Shown: positions 1 to 8,840 of the stretch, one piece after another
How the letters are laid out: each line of letters starts with the position of its first letter
Numbering within the stretch: the stretch's first letter is position 1
Source: Prorocentrum cordatum
Taxonomy: Eukaryota > Sar > Dinophyceae > Prorocentrales > Prorocentraceae
NCBI GenBank assembly: GCA_963575745.1
Contig: CAUYUJ010020738.1
Span: 633,447-697,446 of the forward strand
DNA length: 64,000 nucleotides
Direction: 5' to 3'
Notes under the pieces: generated by a model
The model's database searches: none
Seen by the model: only the letters and a program-made list of their open reading frames with translations
Told to the model about the DNA's origin: nothing
Translations under genes and position numbers: made by a program

Positions 1-158
1 AACTGTTCCTTGAGCCTTTGGGGATCGGTTATTGAGTTCAATCAGTGGGATATCGCCTCAATTTGGTGAATTCGTGAATCTTACTGGGTTTTGTCAATTC
101 AGCGCTTCATTTCTATCTCAAATTTTGGGAAACTGGCTCTTGCTTCATCCTTTTGGCC

Positions 159-1223
159 ATGCCGGCATTGCAGATTGGAGAAACCATGCAAAAGCTCTTA
201 TCATTGGACATCGATAAGCAGAAAAGACTGAGGGACGAAGCTCGGATGGTAGACGACGACAAAGAAAATCAGCAAGAAGCCTCGAAAGCTATGAGAACCT
301 TGGCGGCCAAGGGAGCTGCTAAGGGTACTGGTTTGGGAGAAAATGGTTCGATTCCATCGGGGGCTGCCTCGACCGCCACCGGTGCCGACGGGTTTCTTGC
401 CCAACTCGAGTCTCTCCTAGACAAAAAGATCGCTCCTATCAAAGATCGTATTGATTCGTTACAATTCGATGTGTTGGGAACTCAAAAGGCGATGGCTCAG
501 GAATTTTCAGTGGCCGTCACTCTGATCAATGACCATGAAGTAAAGCTTGCCAACCTTGAAGCGGGTGAAACCGAGGTGCAGAAAGCCTTCAACGAAAGGA
601 TTCTTGCCGTTGAGCTGGAGCAGAAGTCTCTGCGCGCGGAAATGGCAGCCAAACAGTTAGAAAGTCAGTCGAGCCAGGGTCCGTCGAGGAAAAAGGGTCC
701 GCCGTGGGCTAGCACCCCAAGGGCAGATAGGGACATCTTCATTCTCACCAACCTGGGCTGGAATCTCAAGAAGCAGGAGGCCCTGGAGAAGGCACGGGCT
801 GTCCTTCGCCGGGCGGATGTTCCCCAGCCCACGCATATTGTTGCACCATTTGGGTATGGGAGTTGTGTGGAGATTAAATGGAGTTCGATTGCAGTGGGAC
901 TTCAAGCGGCAGCTGCGATTCGTGATCTTAAGATCCCTGGGCACTTGGAACATACGATCTGGTGTGGCCAGATTAGTACGAAGGAGGAGCGTGGCCCAGC
1001 AAAATTGTTCAAGACCGTATCAGAAGCCCTGGAAAGGGCAATGGGAGATCGCACGGACAGTTACGTGGTTTGCTCTCGGACTCGAAAATTTTTCGTCTTG
1101 GACCGTCAGATAGGTGCTATCAAAGATGGGGAATTTCAGTGGCACGAGTCACTCAAGGAGATTCCCGACGAAGCGCTCCGTAAGACGCTCAAAGACACAA
1201 TCGACGAAGCACTATCTCTTTGA
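159..1223 (+). CDS. Retroelement ORF1: coiled-coil, putative nucleic-acid-binding protein
   Basis: About 354 aa from the ATG at 159. The first 100 residues are charged and low in complexity. Residues 85-165 read as a coiled coil with an E/K/Q-rich heptad-like pattern. A basic linker (PSRKKGPPW) follows, and then a compact domain with alternating hydrophobic stretches (DIFILTNLGW, THIVAPFGYGSCVEIKW) that could be an RRM-like fold, the usual build of a LINE ORF1 protein that binds element RNA. No zinc knuckle is seen. The stop TGA (1221-1223) is followed by open sequence in the same frame that runs directly into ORF2. The family call rests on context and architecture, not on a recognised signature. 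Confidence 0.6.
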   Translation: MPALQIGETMQKLLSLDIDKQKRLRDEARMVDDDKENQQEASKAMRTLAAKGAAKGTGLGENGSIPSGAASTATGADGFLAQLESLLDKKIAPIKDRIDSLQFDVLGTQKAMAQEFSVAVTLINDHEVKLANLEAGETEVQKAFNERILAVELEQKSLRAEMAAKQLESQSSQGPSRKKGPPWASTPRADRDIFILTNLGWNLKKQEALEKARAVLRRADVPQPTHIVAPFGYGSCVEIKWSSIAVGLQAAAAIRDLKIPGHLEHTIWCGQISTKEERGPAKLFKTVSEALERAMGDRTDSYVVCSRTRKFFVLDRQIGAIKDGEFQWHESLKEIPDEALRKTLKDTIDEALSL

Positions 1224-1232
1224 GATGCTCAC

Positions 1233-4175
1233 GTGAGGGGTCTCGTATGTGCACTCAATGTGCAGGGTAAATGGGCCGACGAGACTCAAATGCAAGCCAA
1301 CCTAGATTTGCTCGAGCTGAAGTGCTGGGGCTTAATTTGTATCTTAGAGGCGGATTTTAAGGGCTGTCTTCAAAACGATGGGCTACTACGCCCTGTTTTC
1401 AATGGCCACGCTTACTACCGCCATCACTCTGGCCCTGGGTGTAGGGCCATGGGCGTGCTTGTGCACAAATCTCTGAGAAAACGTGTGAAAGACATTGTCT
1501 GCGATTGGAGATCTATCCGTGTTGATCTTCGTCCCGACTGTCTCGATGGTTGCCACCATCATGCCAGATCCTTTCTCTTCTCTCATCTTGCCCACGATTT
1601 TTTCCATGATTCTCTCAACTGTGCCATCCAACTCGGTCGATCCCGCCCCGTGGGGTCTACTCTTTCTTGGTTGGGGGACATGAATGCCGATCAAGGTAAC
1701 GGAGATCCGAAATTCCGATCATTCAGTGAAGCTTGTTCATGCCTCAATCTCCGTTGGTGTCCTCTCAGGTTCCAAGAGACCTCCATGCAATTCACTAGGA
1801 AGCCTGATGGTGATCAGGCGCTCTCTCAGGCCAACAGCACGATCGATCACATAGCTCTCGCCAGGAGTGATCTCACTTTTGATTGTTTCGCCCGCTGGGC
1901 GGGCGTCCCAGGGGACCATGCTCTTGTTGGCTGTGATGTGCTGGCCTTTCACCAGCAGATGCGTAAGAGGAGACCTCTCATGTGGACTCCTACAAACATT
2001 TTGGAGGTTAGGAAGATCGCCCAAGGTCTGTTTCCCGAATCATCGGAACTTATTCGTTTAAATGACGAAGAACAGCCCGATTCATGTGCGGTCAGGTATC
2101 ATGACCCAAGGGACCTCACCCTCTCCTTTGATTTCTGGGAAAACATGTTGGGCCAGGTTTATGAAGCGACTCAGGCTCTCCCAAGGAGTTTTAGGAGATT
2201 TGCCGAAGAGCCATTTTGGGTCAAGAGTCTCAGGACACGGTTCAACTCCGAACTTAACGAAGCCACGAGGGTCTCATTGGGTCAGCTCCTCTTGAAAGCT
2301 CTCAAAATAACTAAACTTCAACGCGATTTGGCTCAGGTTGCGCTCAACGCCTCTCAAGGAAAACAGGTCTGGGCCTCCCGCAAGACACTCCTACCCATTT
2401 TGGGTTTCTGTGTAGATCAAGTCAAGATTTTTGAAGTGGACCGCTGTACCAAACTGGTGGCTGAAGAATACAGCGAGAGGTGGGGACTCTCAGAATCGGA
2501 GCGGCAAGAGGACTTCGCCTGGCTTCGCTCTTTGGGTTTCTTCAACTTCTACAACGACCCCATCATTCCTTCCCTGCTGGAAGACGCGCTGGACAACATC
2601 AAGGCACCCCGTAAGATCGACACAGAGTTCGCCTGTACGGCGGTAGTAAAAGCCTCGGGATGGTCCCAGAGGCTCACGGGGTGTATACAGGCCTGCTTAG
2701 GCGATCCCGAATTTTGGAATGATGTCACATTCGGGGGCCACCTGGGTAACAAGATCAAGGGTTTTGGAACCCCCTCTCAAACCAGAGTTGTCATTCCCCA
2801 GCCAGCAATTGCCAAGATCGGGCACGCATATGTGGCAAGGGCCATTCTGCCAGTTTTGGATTCATACACTGATTCAAAAGGTCTCAAAGGTCTTATTTTT
2901 GGGCTCAGCAAAGGTGGACAATTACAAGAACTTCATACCAGTGTCTATCACATTTTAGAATACGGCCGAGATCATTTTAACAAAGGAATGGTTGGGATTA
3001 CTGACATCAAAGCTCACCACGATCAGATTCGTTATGGATTAGTCCTGCGGAGTCTACTGGGACGGGGAGTCCCTCTTTTCTTAGCAGTTGGCTGCATCAG
3101 ATTGCATAGGAACCCTCGAGTCTCCATCTCTCTTTTGGACTCAAACACTGGGATTATCCAGAGAGACCGTGGGTTGATGCAGGGAGCTGGGACTGCATGC
3201 ATACTGGCGCGCGTTTCCGTAGAAGATTGCTTCGCCTCCACCCTGGAGAAAATCACCCATTCTTCTTTGGGAATCTCTATCCGTTGTGAGCAGTTGGGCT
3301 TCGATTTCAGGATTGCCCTTCTCAGCTGGTCAGATAATATCTTCGTGGTGGCGTCCTCGGAACAGGACCTTGCAACTCTGACTGCACTGGTAGAGTCGGA
3401 GCTCTGGAATGAACATCGGCTCAAACTCAAAGACGATCGGGAAATCCTTCCGGCCTACCCCTATTTCTTTCAAGGATACAATTGGTCCGATCCCTTTGGG
3501 AAAACTTGGTCTGTTGTACCGGAGGCTAAGGTGTTGGGTCCGATTCTCTCTGCCACTGGATCCTGTCACGAAGATGTCAAGCAGGGTATTTCACAGATTA
3601 ACAAAGCCTTTTGGGCTAACAGTAGGTTCTTGATCAACGAGCAGATCCCCATGTCAAAACGTCTCTCAAAACTTAACTGTATGGCGGGGGGGATTATCCG
3701 CTCCAGAGGTGCTGCCTGGGTCCCTTGTAAGACGACGGCGGATTTGATTACCAAGGCTCAAAATCAATGTATCAGGATCATGTGGAAACTCAAAAGGCTC
3801 CCTGGGGAATCTCCCGAACAGTTTAGTTTACGCAGAAATCGTAAAACCAAGGGATACAAAGAGGTTTCTTGGGCTATTTTTCATTTGGATTCAGCTATTA
3901 GTTGGGTTTCACACATGCAAAGACATCCAGAAGATTTTTCGTCGAGGCTGTTTCAATATTGCAAGCATTGGGTCATTCAGAATCGCTCCTTTGATAACTC
4001 TGGGGGCAGCCGTACCTTCTCTCGCTCGCATAGGGGATATGTTTTCAGGTATGACAAGGATGCCTGGACCACCTTATTCTCCCCTCAGGGCTCCCGGGAC
4101 AAAAAGTTTCGTTTGGGTCTTGCTCAAGAAATGCTTGATTGGGTTCGGCAACCGCTTCACCTTCGCCTTCAGTAG
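1233..4175 (+). CDS. Retroelement ORF2: AP-type endonuclease plus reverse transcriptase with W-S-D-N active site
   Basis: About 980 aa. The N-terminus is an exonuclease-endonuclease-phosphatase domain: GLVCALNVQGKW at residues 3-14, acidic ILEAD at 37-41, GDMNAD at 148-153, IDHI at 204-207 and GDHALV at 227-232. The RT domain follows: motif A TDIKAHHDQI with catalytic D591, motif B MQGAGTACILA from 649, and motif C SWSDNIFVV with D701 and N702 where most LINE RTs have DD. The C-terminal 250 residues are basic and unrecognised. The endonuclease similarity begins at 1236, before the first ATG of this ORF (1290), so the true start is unclear: a non-AUG start, reinitiation or readthrough of the ORF1 TGA would each fit. 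It lies in the same frame as ORF1 and ORF3. Confidence 0.85.
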   Translation: MRGLVCALNVQGKWADETQMQANLDLLELKCWGLICILEADFKGCLQNDGLLRPVFNGHAYYRHHSGPGCRAMGVLVHKSLRKRVKDIVCDWRSIRVDLRPDCLDGCHHHARSFLFSHLAHDFFHDSLNCAIQLGRSRPVGSTLSWLGDMNADQGNGDPKFRSFSEACSCLNLRWCPLRFQETSMQFTRKPDGDQALSQANSTIDHIALARSDLTFDCFARWAGVPGDHALVGCDVLAFHQQMRKRRPLMWTPTNILEVRKIAQGLFPESSELIRLNDEEQPDSCAVRYHDPRDLTLSFDFWENMLGQVYEATQALPRSFRRFAEEPFWVKSLRTRFNSELNEATRVSLGQLLLKALKITKLQRDLAQVALNASQGKQVWASRKTLLPILGFCVDQVKIFEVDRCTKLVAEEYSERWGLSESERQEDFAWLRSLGFFNFYNDPIIPSLLEDALDNIKAPRKIDTEFACTAVVKASGWSQRLTGCIQACLGDPEFWNDVTFGGHLGNKIKGFGTPSQTRVVIPQPAIAKIGHAYVARAILPVLDSYTDSKGLKGLIFGLSKGGQLQELHTSVYHILEYGRDHFNKGMVGITDIKAHHDQIRYGLVLRSLLGRGVPLFLAVGCIRLHRNPRVSISLLDSNTGIIQRDRGLMQGAGTACILARVSVEDCFASTLEKITHSSLGISIRCEQLGFDFRIALLSWSDNIFVVASSEQDLATLTALVESELWNEHRLKLKDDREILPAYPYFFQGYNWSDPFGKTWSVVPEAKVLGPILSATGSCHEDVKQGISQINKAFWANSRFLINEQIPMSKRLSKLNCMAGGIIRSRGAAWVPCKTTADLITKAQNQCIRIMWKLKRLPGESPEQFSLRRNRKTKGYKEVSWAIFHLDSAISWVSHMQRHPEDFSSRLFQYCKHWVIQNRSFDNSGGSRTFSRSHRGYVFRYDKDAWTTLFSPQGSRDKKFRLGLAQEMLDWVRQPLHLRLQ

Positions 4176-4178
4176 CCA

Positions 4179-5432
4179 TTGGCTTTGTCTGGCGTGATCC
4201 AGACTCACATTTGTTACCGTACTGCGCCCAGCGGGGCTACCTTTCTTTTCACCACGGACACCTGTTACTCTCAGGATCTGGATTTGGTTGGGAATCAGAT
4301 TCAGCCGACAGTTCCTCTTTTCTTTGGATTCGATCGCCACGCCTTGGATTGTTGGGCTCGGAAGCGTTTTGATAAGATGGAGCCGAAGCCCGTGCTTACC
4401 ACGAATGAGAAGAAAGCCAAGCTGCAGAAGAAGCTCGAGCAGAAAAAGGAGGACCAAGCGAGGACGGTCGAGATCAGGAATCAGGGCCTCAAGGCCAAAG
4501 CATCGTCAGGTGCTGACTCTCGCGAGTCCAGGGTGCTCCCTACCCCGCCTCCAGCACCTGTGCACAGGGGTGACTCCTTGTCTCGGAGCCGATCACCGAT
4601 TGCCAGGAAGATGCAGTTCTCAGGTGGGTCCAAGAAACAATTGCAGGGTGGTGCGTCGGTTTCCAAGCCAGATCCGGACGAGGCCTTGCCAGAGACACAG
4701 GACTACCGAGAGGAAGCGCCTGCCAGGCACTCCCCCCCGTCTTCGGGGGGCTCAGACACCAGGAGCTCTACCTCAGGATCTGAAGCGGAGGTCGACTCGC
4801 CTGACAGGAGGTCGCAACCAGCTCCCAAAAGCTGGGAACAGGACAAGAAGCCCTGGATCAGCAAGTTGGGCCCACCTGTGTTCAAGTCGCAGTTGGAATA
4901 CGACCACTCAGGCTGCCCAATATTCGCTCCGAAGGGCGGCACAGACCACACGAGCTCAAGGCGTTACATCATGGTTTTCGCACCTCAGCTCACGGGTTTG
5001 AATGCCTTCAAGGCCAAGGTTGGAGAACATTTCCAAATCATCACAGTTCGTGAGCTGACGCCTTTCATCATTGATAATCAAGGTCCCTTGGTTTCAGACA
5101 GTATTCCAGTCTTGGGAGAGCACGGATACCTCACTACCAGGGATGTCACGAAGATTCTTTGGCACTTTGGGCTCCAAACATTTCGTTTCAAGGACATTCA
5201 TTTGTTCAATGCGCGCTTTTACACCAAAGAGGCCTTTATTGGCCCAGAGGTCTGCCCAAAGAAGGAGAGGCTCCATGACAAATCGCAGATCTTTGCTGGC
5301 AGCTGCATTGTGGCCCTCCTCTTCATTAAGGATATGTTTGAAGATGTGGGAGATCTTATCACGGTGGAGTCTGGGAGTAACGGAGCCAATGTAAGGTGCC
5401 ATTTGCTTTGCAAGCCTCGCTTCCTGATGTGA
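4179..5432 (+). CDS. Retroelement ORF3, unknown function
   Basis: Open in the ORF2 frame from the codon after TAG 4173-4175 plus one; the first ATG is at 4377, giving about 351 aa. Residues 1-30 from that ATG are a lysine-rich helix (EKKAKLQKKLEQKKEDQ). A disordered S/P/R/E-rich stretch follows (SLSRSRSPIAR, SSGGSDTRSSTSGSEAEVDS), and then a folded-looking domain (RRYIMVFAPQLTGLNAF through LITVESGSNGANVRCHLLC). I do not recognise the family. An SR-like disordered region ahead of a small globular domain could bind RNA, but this is a guess. Its place immediately after the RT ORF, with one stop between, suggests it belongs to the element. Confidence 0.5.
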   Translation: MALSGVIQTHICYRTAPSGATFLFTTDTCYSQDLDLVGNQIQPTVPLFFGFDRHALDCWARKRFDKMEPKPVLTTNEKKAKLQKKLEQKKEDQARTVEIRNQGLKAKASSGADSRESRVLPTPPPAPVHRGDSLSRSRSPIARKMQFSGGSKKQLQGGASVSKPDPDEALPETQDYREEAPARHSPPSSGGSDTRSSTSGSEAEVDSPDRRSQPAPKSWEQDKKPWISKLGPPVFKSQLEYDHSGCPIFAPKGGTDHTSSRRYIMVFAPQLTGLNAFKAKVGEHFQIITVRELTPFIIDNQGPLVSDSIPVLGEHGYLTTRDVTKILWHFGLQTFRFKDIHLFNARFYTKEAFIGPEVCPKKERLHDKSQIFAGSCIVALLFIKDMFEDVGDLITVESGSNGANVRCHLLCKPRFLM

Positions 5433-5461
5433 TCAAGGTCGTTCCGAAGATACGGCTCAAG

Positions 5462-6031
5462 TGTTTCATTCCATTGGGCCCTCAGCTCATTTCTTGGTTC
5501 AATCTGGGAATATCTGGGATTACAAGTGCTTCATTTCATTGAGCACTCAGGTCATTTCTCTGGGGCTGGGATTACATCATATTCTCCTCAATTCGATTGT
5601 CGGGGCCAAAGTAGCGGGGTCGATTCTTGCTCTTTGCCCACAGCCTCGACGTGACAAGTTTCAACTTGGGATTGCTTTGCGCTTAGTTTGATTCTACACT
5701 TCAGTTCTAAATGGGTCTGGCCTGGGATTGTTAATCTCACTACGTTGGCCAGGACGGTGACTCTTGGTTCAATCTGGGAATATCTGGGATTACAAGTGCT
5801 TCATTTCATTGGGCCTTCAGGTCATTTCTCATGAGCTGGGATTACATCATGCTCTTCTCAATCCGATTGTCGGGGCCAAAGTAGTGGGGTCGGTTCTTGC
5901 TCTTTTCCCACAGCCTCGACGTGACAAGTTTCAACTTGGGGTTGCTTTGCGCTTAGTTTGCTTCTTTACTTCAGTTCAAAATGGGTTTGGCCTGGGATTG
6001 TTAATCTCACTACGTTGGCCAGGACGATGAC
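5462..6031 (+). repeat. 270-bp direct tandem duplication with a partial third copy
   Basis: Unit 1 is 5492-5761 and unit 2 is 5762-6031, both starting TCTTGGTTCAATCTGGGAAT; I estimate roughly 90-93% identity by eye. The 30 bp before unit 1 (5463-5492) resemble an internal stretch of the unit (5533-5562), so a third partial copy is likely. The period is a multiple of three, and two frames are almost open through it. The substitutions do not favour one frame, so I treat it as an untranslated repeat within the element. Confidence 0.85.
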
Positions 6032-6202
6032 TGCCGTCCGATCCCTGATAAAGTGTACCTCACACCCCTGTCTCCCCATCTCCTGGATCTCCATCTGTCG
6101 ATTGTCTTGGTGTCCTGGTGCTTTTCTGTAGTCATTTTGGTTCAATCCGCCTTACCTCGTTTTGCTTCAACCTCTTCTCAAGTTATCTGGGAACACACTC
6201 TC

Positions 6203-7072
6203 ATGCTTGCCCCTCAGAGGGTCGTCAGGCCATGGAATTCAAAATCTCTCCAGTGTTGTGTCTTCGAGGCATGGGCATCCGTCTGCTCACGTGCACTGGC
6301 AATTGAAAGTTCCGAGATCGTTCCTGTAAATTTGGGTTCATACAATCCACAGAAATGCGTCACACTCCACATGTATGAGAAGGGGCGTGAATTCGATATA
6401 CCTCTCAGGCAGCTATGGAATCTCTTTGAGGAATTCTTCTCAAGTGAGGCATGCAAGAACCTTATTGGGATCGTGGGAATCGCAGTGCGCTCTATGTCTT
6501 TTGTACAGATCAAGACGATGTCATACAAAGGCGCAGTGTTCTACGACAATCGCTGGTCGGACCCTGGGAATTTCATTTACACAGTTTGGTGGAATATATG
6601 GGGTCAAATGGCCAGGTATCTTCAAAAACGACAGCCTACCAGGGCCTCGTCTAAATCCATGGAGGAGCTTCGCTTAATCGCTGGTCGGGTCACCGATGTA
6701 CAGAGGATGGTCCGCGATCGGTGGAAAAGGGAACCCGACACTTCTCGATGGCTTGAGCTTATTGGAGGTCTGATGGAGCTTGGGCTGGGAGCGGGGTGTG
6801 TTGACCCAGATCGGTTCTGGAACGTAATTCAGGGGATCTCTCCCATCATCTGCTCCATTCGTTCAATTTTGACGTTTGTCGATCAACATGGGTCCTTTGC
6901 TAGGATTGGGAAAGACCGTCGCTTTTTTCGTGGCCCATGTGCGCCCTATACTCGGAAGTTCGCCGTGGCAATGTTCCACGGAATGCAAGTGCACAAATTC
7001 AATGTTACAGAATCTTCAGAGGTCTGGGTCTCTTACCTAATTGCGGCCTCAGAGAACAGGCTTCAATACTAG
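6203..7072 (+). CDS. Hypothetical protein (element ORF4)
   Basis: About 289 aa from the ATG at 6203; the frame is open further upstream to about 6003. The predicted protein is rich in W, F and Y with plausible globular composition (LRQLWNLFEEFFSSEAC, VFYDNRWSDPG, FIYTVWWNIWGQMARYL, RMVRDRWKREPDTSRW). The C-terminus is basic, then EVWVSYLIAASENRLQY. No motif is recognised. Composition matches ORF1-ORF3, so it is probably carried by the same element. A degenerate LINE or gene fragment is the alternative. Confidence 0.4.
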   Translation: MLAPQRVVRPWNSKSLQCCVFEAWASVCSRALAIESSEIVPVNLGSYNPQKCVTLHMYEKGREFDIPLRQLWNLFEEFFSSEACKNLIGIVGIAVRSMSFVQIKTMSYKGAVFYDNRWSDPGNFIYTVWWNIWGQMARYLQKRQPTRASSKSMEELRLIAGRVTDVQRMVRDRWKREPDTSRWLELIGGLMELGLGAGCVDPDRFWNVIQGISPIICSIRSILTFVDQHGSFARIGKDRRFFRGPCAPYTRKFAVAMFHGMQVHKFNVTESSEVWVSYLIAASENRLQY

Positions 7073-7334
7073 TGGAGCCGGGGCATCTGACGCCTCACGG
7101 AATTTGCCTTTGGGTTCTGAATCGAGACCCCATTGGGATCTCCCCCTTCCTCTGCCTACCACCTAGTGGATTGGCTGACACCAGGAGATGTCACTTGTGC
7201 GATTCTATCTGGGACCCGCTCGGTCCCTGCGATCTTAGGGATACCGTGGCTTCGCAACAATCCTTTCCTCCCCTCAGGAAGCCTCTGAGTCCTTGGGCCT
7301 CGGCGTCTGTTCACCTCCCTTAGGCTTTGGAGGG

Positions 7335-7724
7335 ATGGGCCCCTTCTCTCCACTTGACCCCTGTCGGCTCCTGCAGTCTCGGGCTCAAGCTTTCGGTATG
7401 TTACATCACACGGTTTCGGATCCTTACGTTATCTTTCAGGGGAATCTTTGCAGGTCTAACCGCAAAGTCTGCTTCCTATCTAAACGGGATCTTGAGGCAC
7501 TTTCATACTGCTCCCCGCTACTATTCCGAAGGGTGGTCAAGTTGCCGGCTCGGCTTCTTATACCGACGGGCCTTGGTGGTCCTCATTTCACATATGACTG
7601 GTGCAAAATCCCATACTTCAAAGCTTGCCGGGACAGCGGCTATCATGGTCTGTATGTCAACGTTCGGGGTCCCGATGAGAGGGTTCGTAGAGTTCCTTGG
7701 ACAGAATTTGTTGCGGGTCAGTAG
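7335..7724 (+). CDS. Hypothetical protein (element ORF5)
   Basis: About 129 aa from the ATG at 7335 to TAG 7722-7724. Segments such as GMLHHTVSDPYVIFQGNLC and FTYDWCKIPYFKACRDSGY look like folded protein. The family is unknown. The next codons in another frame (7791-8037) continue with similar W/Y-rich composition, so the two ORFs may be parts of one frameshifted gene. Confidence 0.3.
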   Translation: MGPFSPLDPCRLLQSRAQAFGMLHHTVSDPYVIFQGNLCRSNRKVCFLSKRDLEALSYCSPLLFRRVVKLPARLLIPTGLGGPHFTYDWCKIPYFKACRDSGYHGLYVNVRGPDERVRRVPWTEFVAGQ

Positions 7725-7790
7725 CCGTTTTGCCTCAAATCCTTTCTGGAGCTCCTGTCTGGTACGGCTGGGAAACTTTCAACTCCAGTG

Positions 7791-8037
7791 GATGGCTAAA
7801 CGCTGCCTTCCAGTCATGCTTGCTGCCAAGAAGCGTCTCAAGTGGTCCCATGGCTCGGGCGGAATGTGGAACTACTGCGAAGTAGACGAAGTCTACACGA
7901 AAGTGTGGAAAACGGAGTACTTTGACACGTGGATCGATCCCGATTCGGGCTGGCCTCACCCGGTTGTGTGGTACTTGTCCGATTACTGGTGGGATGGAGA
8001 TTTCTTCGTGGAGAAGTGGCGGTGGAGGTATGGCTGA
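7791..8037 (+). CDS. Small W/Y-rich hypothetical ORF (element ORF6)
   Basis: About 81 aa from the ATG at 7791 (MAKRCLPVMLAAKKRLKW). The second half is very rich in aromatic and acidic residues (VYTKVWKTEYFDTWIDPD, WYLSDYWWDGDFFVEKW). No family is recognised. It may be the C-terminal end of ORF5 after a frameshift near 7725. Confidence 0.3.
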
Positions 8038-8840
8038 AGAGCACTCCTGGGACTTCCTTAGACTGGAATCTTCTGGTGTCCGTGGTGCGTGGGCCTGCGG
8101 CTTCTTGGAGGGCTCTCAGTCTTTCTCAGTCTTTCTTGCATGTATTTCTTATGTCCTGGGGATAGGGTCCTCAGACATTTCAGTTCAAACGTCGGCGGCT
8201 CGCCTACGATGGTGGTTTGCAAATACAAAAGGTTATAAACAATTCCAGCCACCTTGCGTTCTCCATATTAGTTTGAATTCATCCATATTACATATTCCTC
8301 GACAGGTCTGGCGTGGGTTCTCATGGTTGGGATCTCATTCAGCTTTGACCGTTCATCTTGCGTGCCTCCGTATCTTCTGGTTTCATTGCGTGCTTGGGTC
8401 GTTCAGTTTATCATTCAGATTCTCTTTTAGTCATATATATCAGCCTTGATCACTACTCATGTTAAATGGGTTTCATGGGACTTAATGAAAGTTTTCTTCA
8501 CCTCCTACTTTAGACCTTGGGACCATGTGCTTTCAAAGTTGGGACCCAATTGTCACTCAAGATCTTGTTAGTCAAATTTGGGCATCCCTTTTCTTCTGTT
8601 TCTCTATCTTCATTCAACACAAGAGGAACCGAGTGGTGGGATTTATTTGGGATCTTGGACAGTCTTTCATTTATGTTTTCTTTCAGTATCCTGGGTTTCA
8701 ATCCTGGGTTGGGCTTTACCTATTCTCCGCTTCTATTATTTCCTGCTTCTTCGCCTTCTTTCTCTCTCTACCTTACGCATTTGGCGTATTGGTGGCTTCT
8801 CAGGTTTGTGTTATGGGAGGACCGACCTTTCAAGGCGCTT
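8038..8840. other. No gene seen; 3' region of element 1
   Basis: Several overlapping short ORFs exist but none has convincing composition. T-rich stretches and the words 'gggtttcaatcctgggttgg' and 'cttggacagtctttc' resemble the non-coding style of 5433-6050. Probably the 3' untranslated region of element 1. Confidence 0.4.

Noticed and set aside
342-362. tRNA T-arm-like word GGTTCGATTCC
   Set aside because: It lies inside ORF1, and no cloverleaf can be drawn around it.
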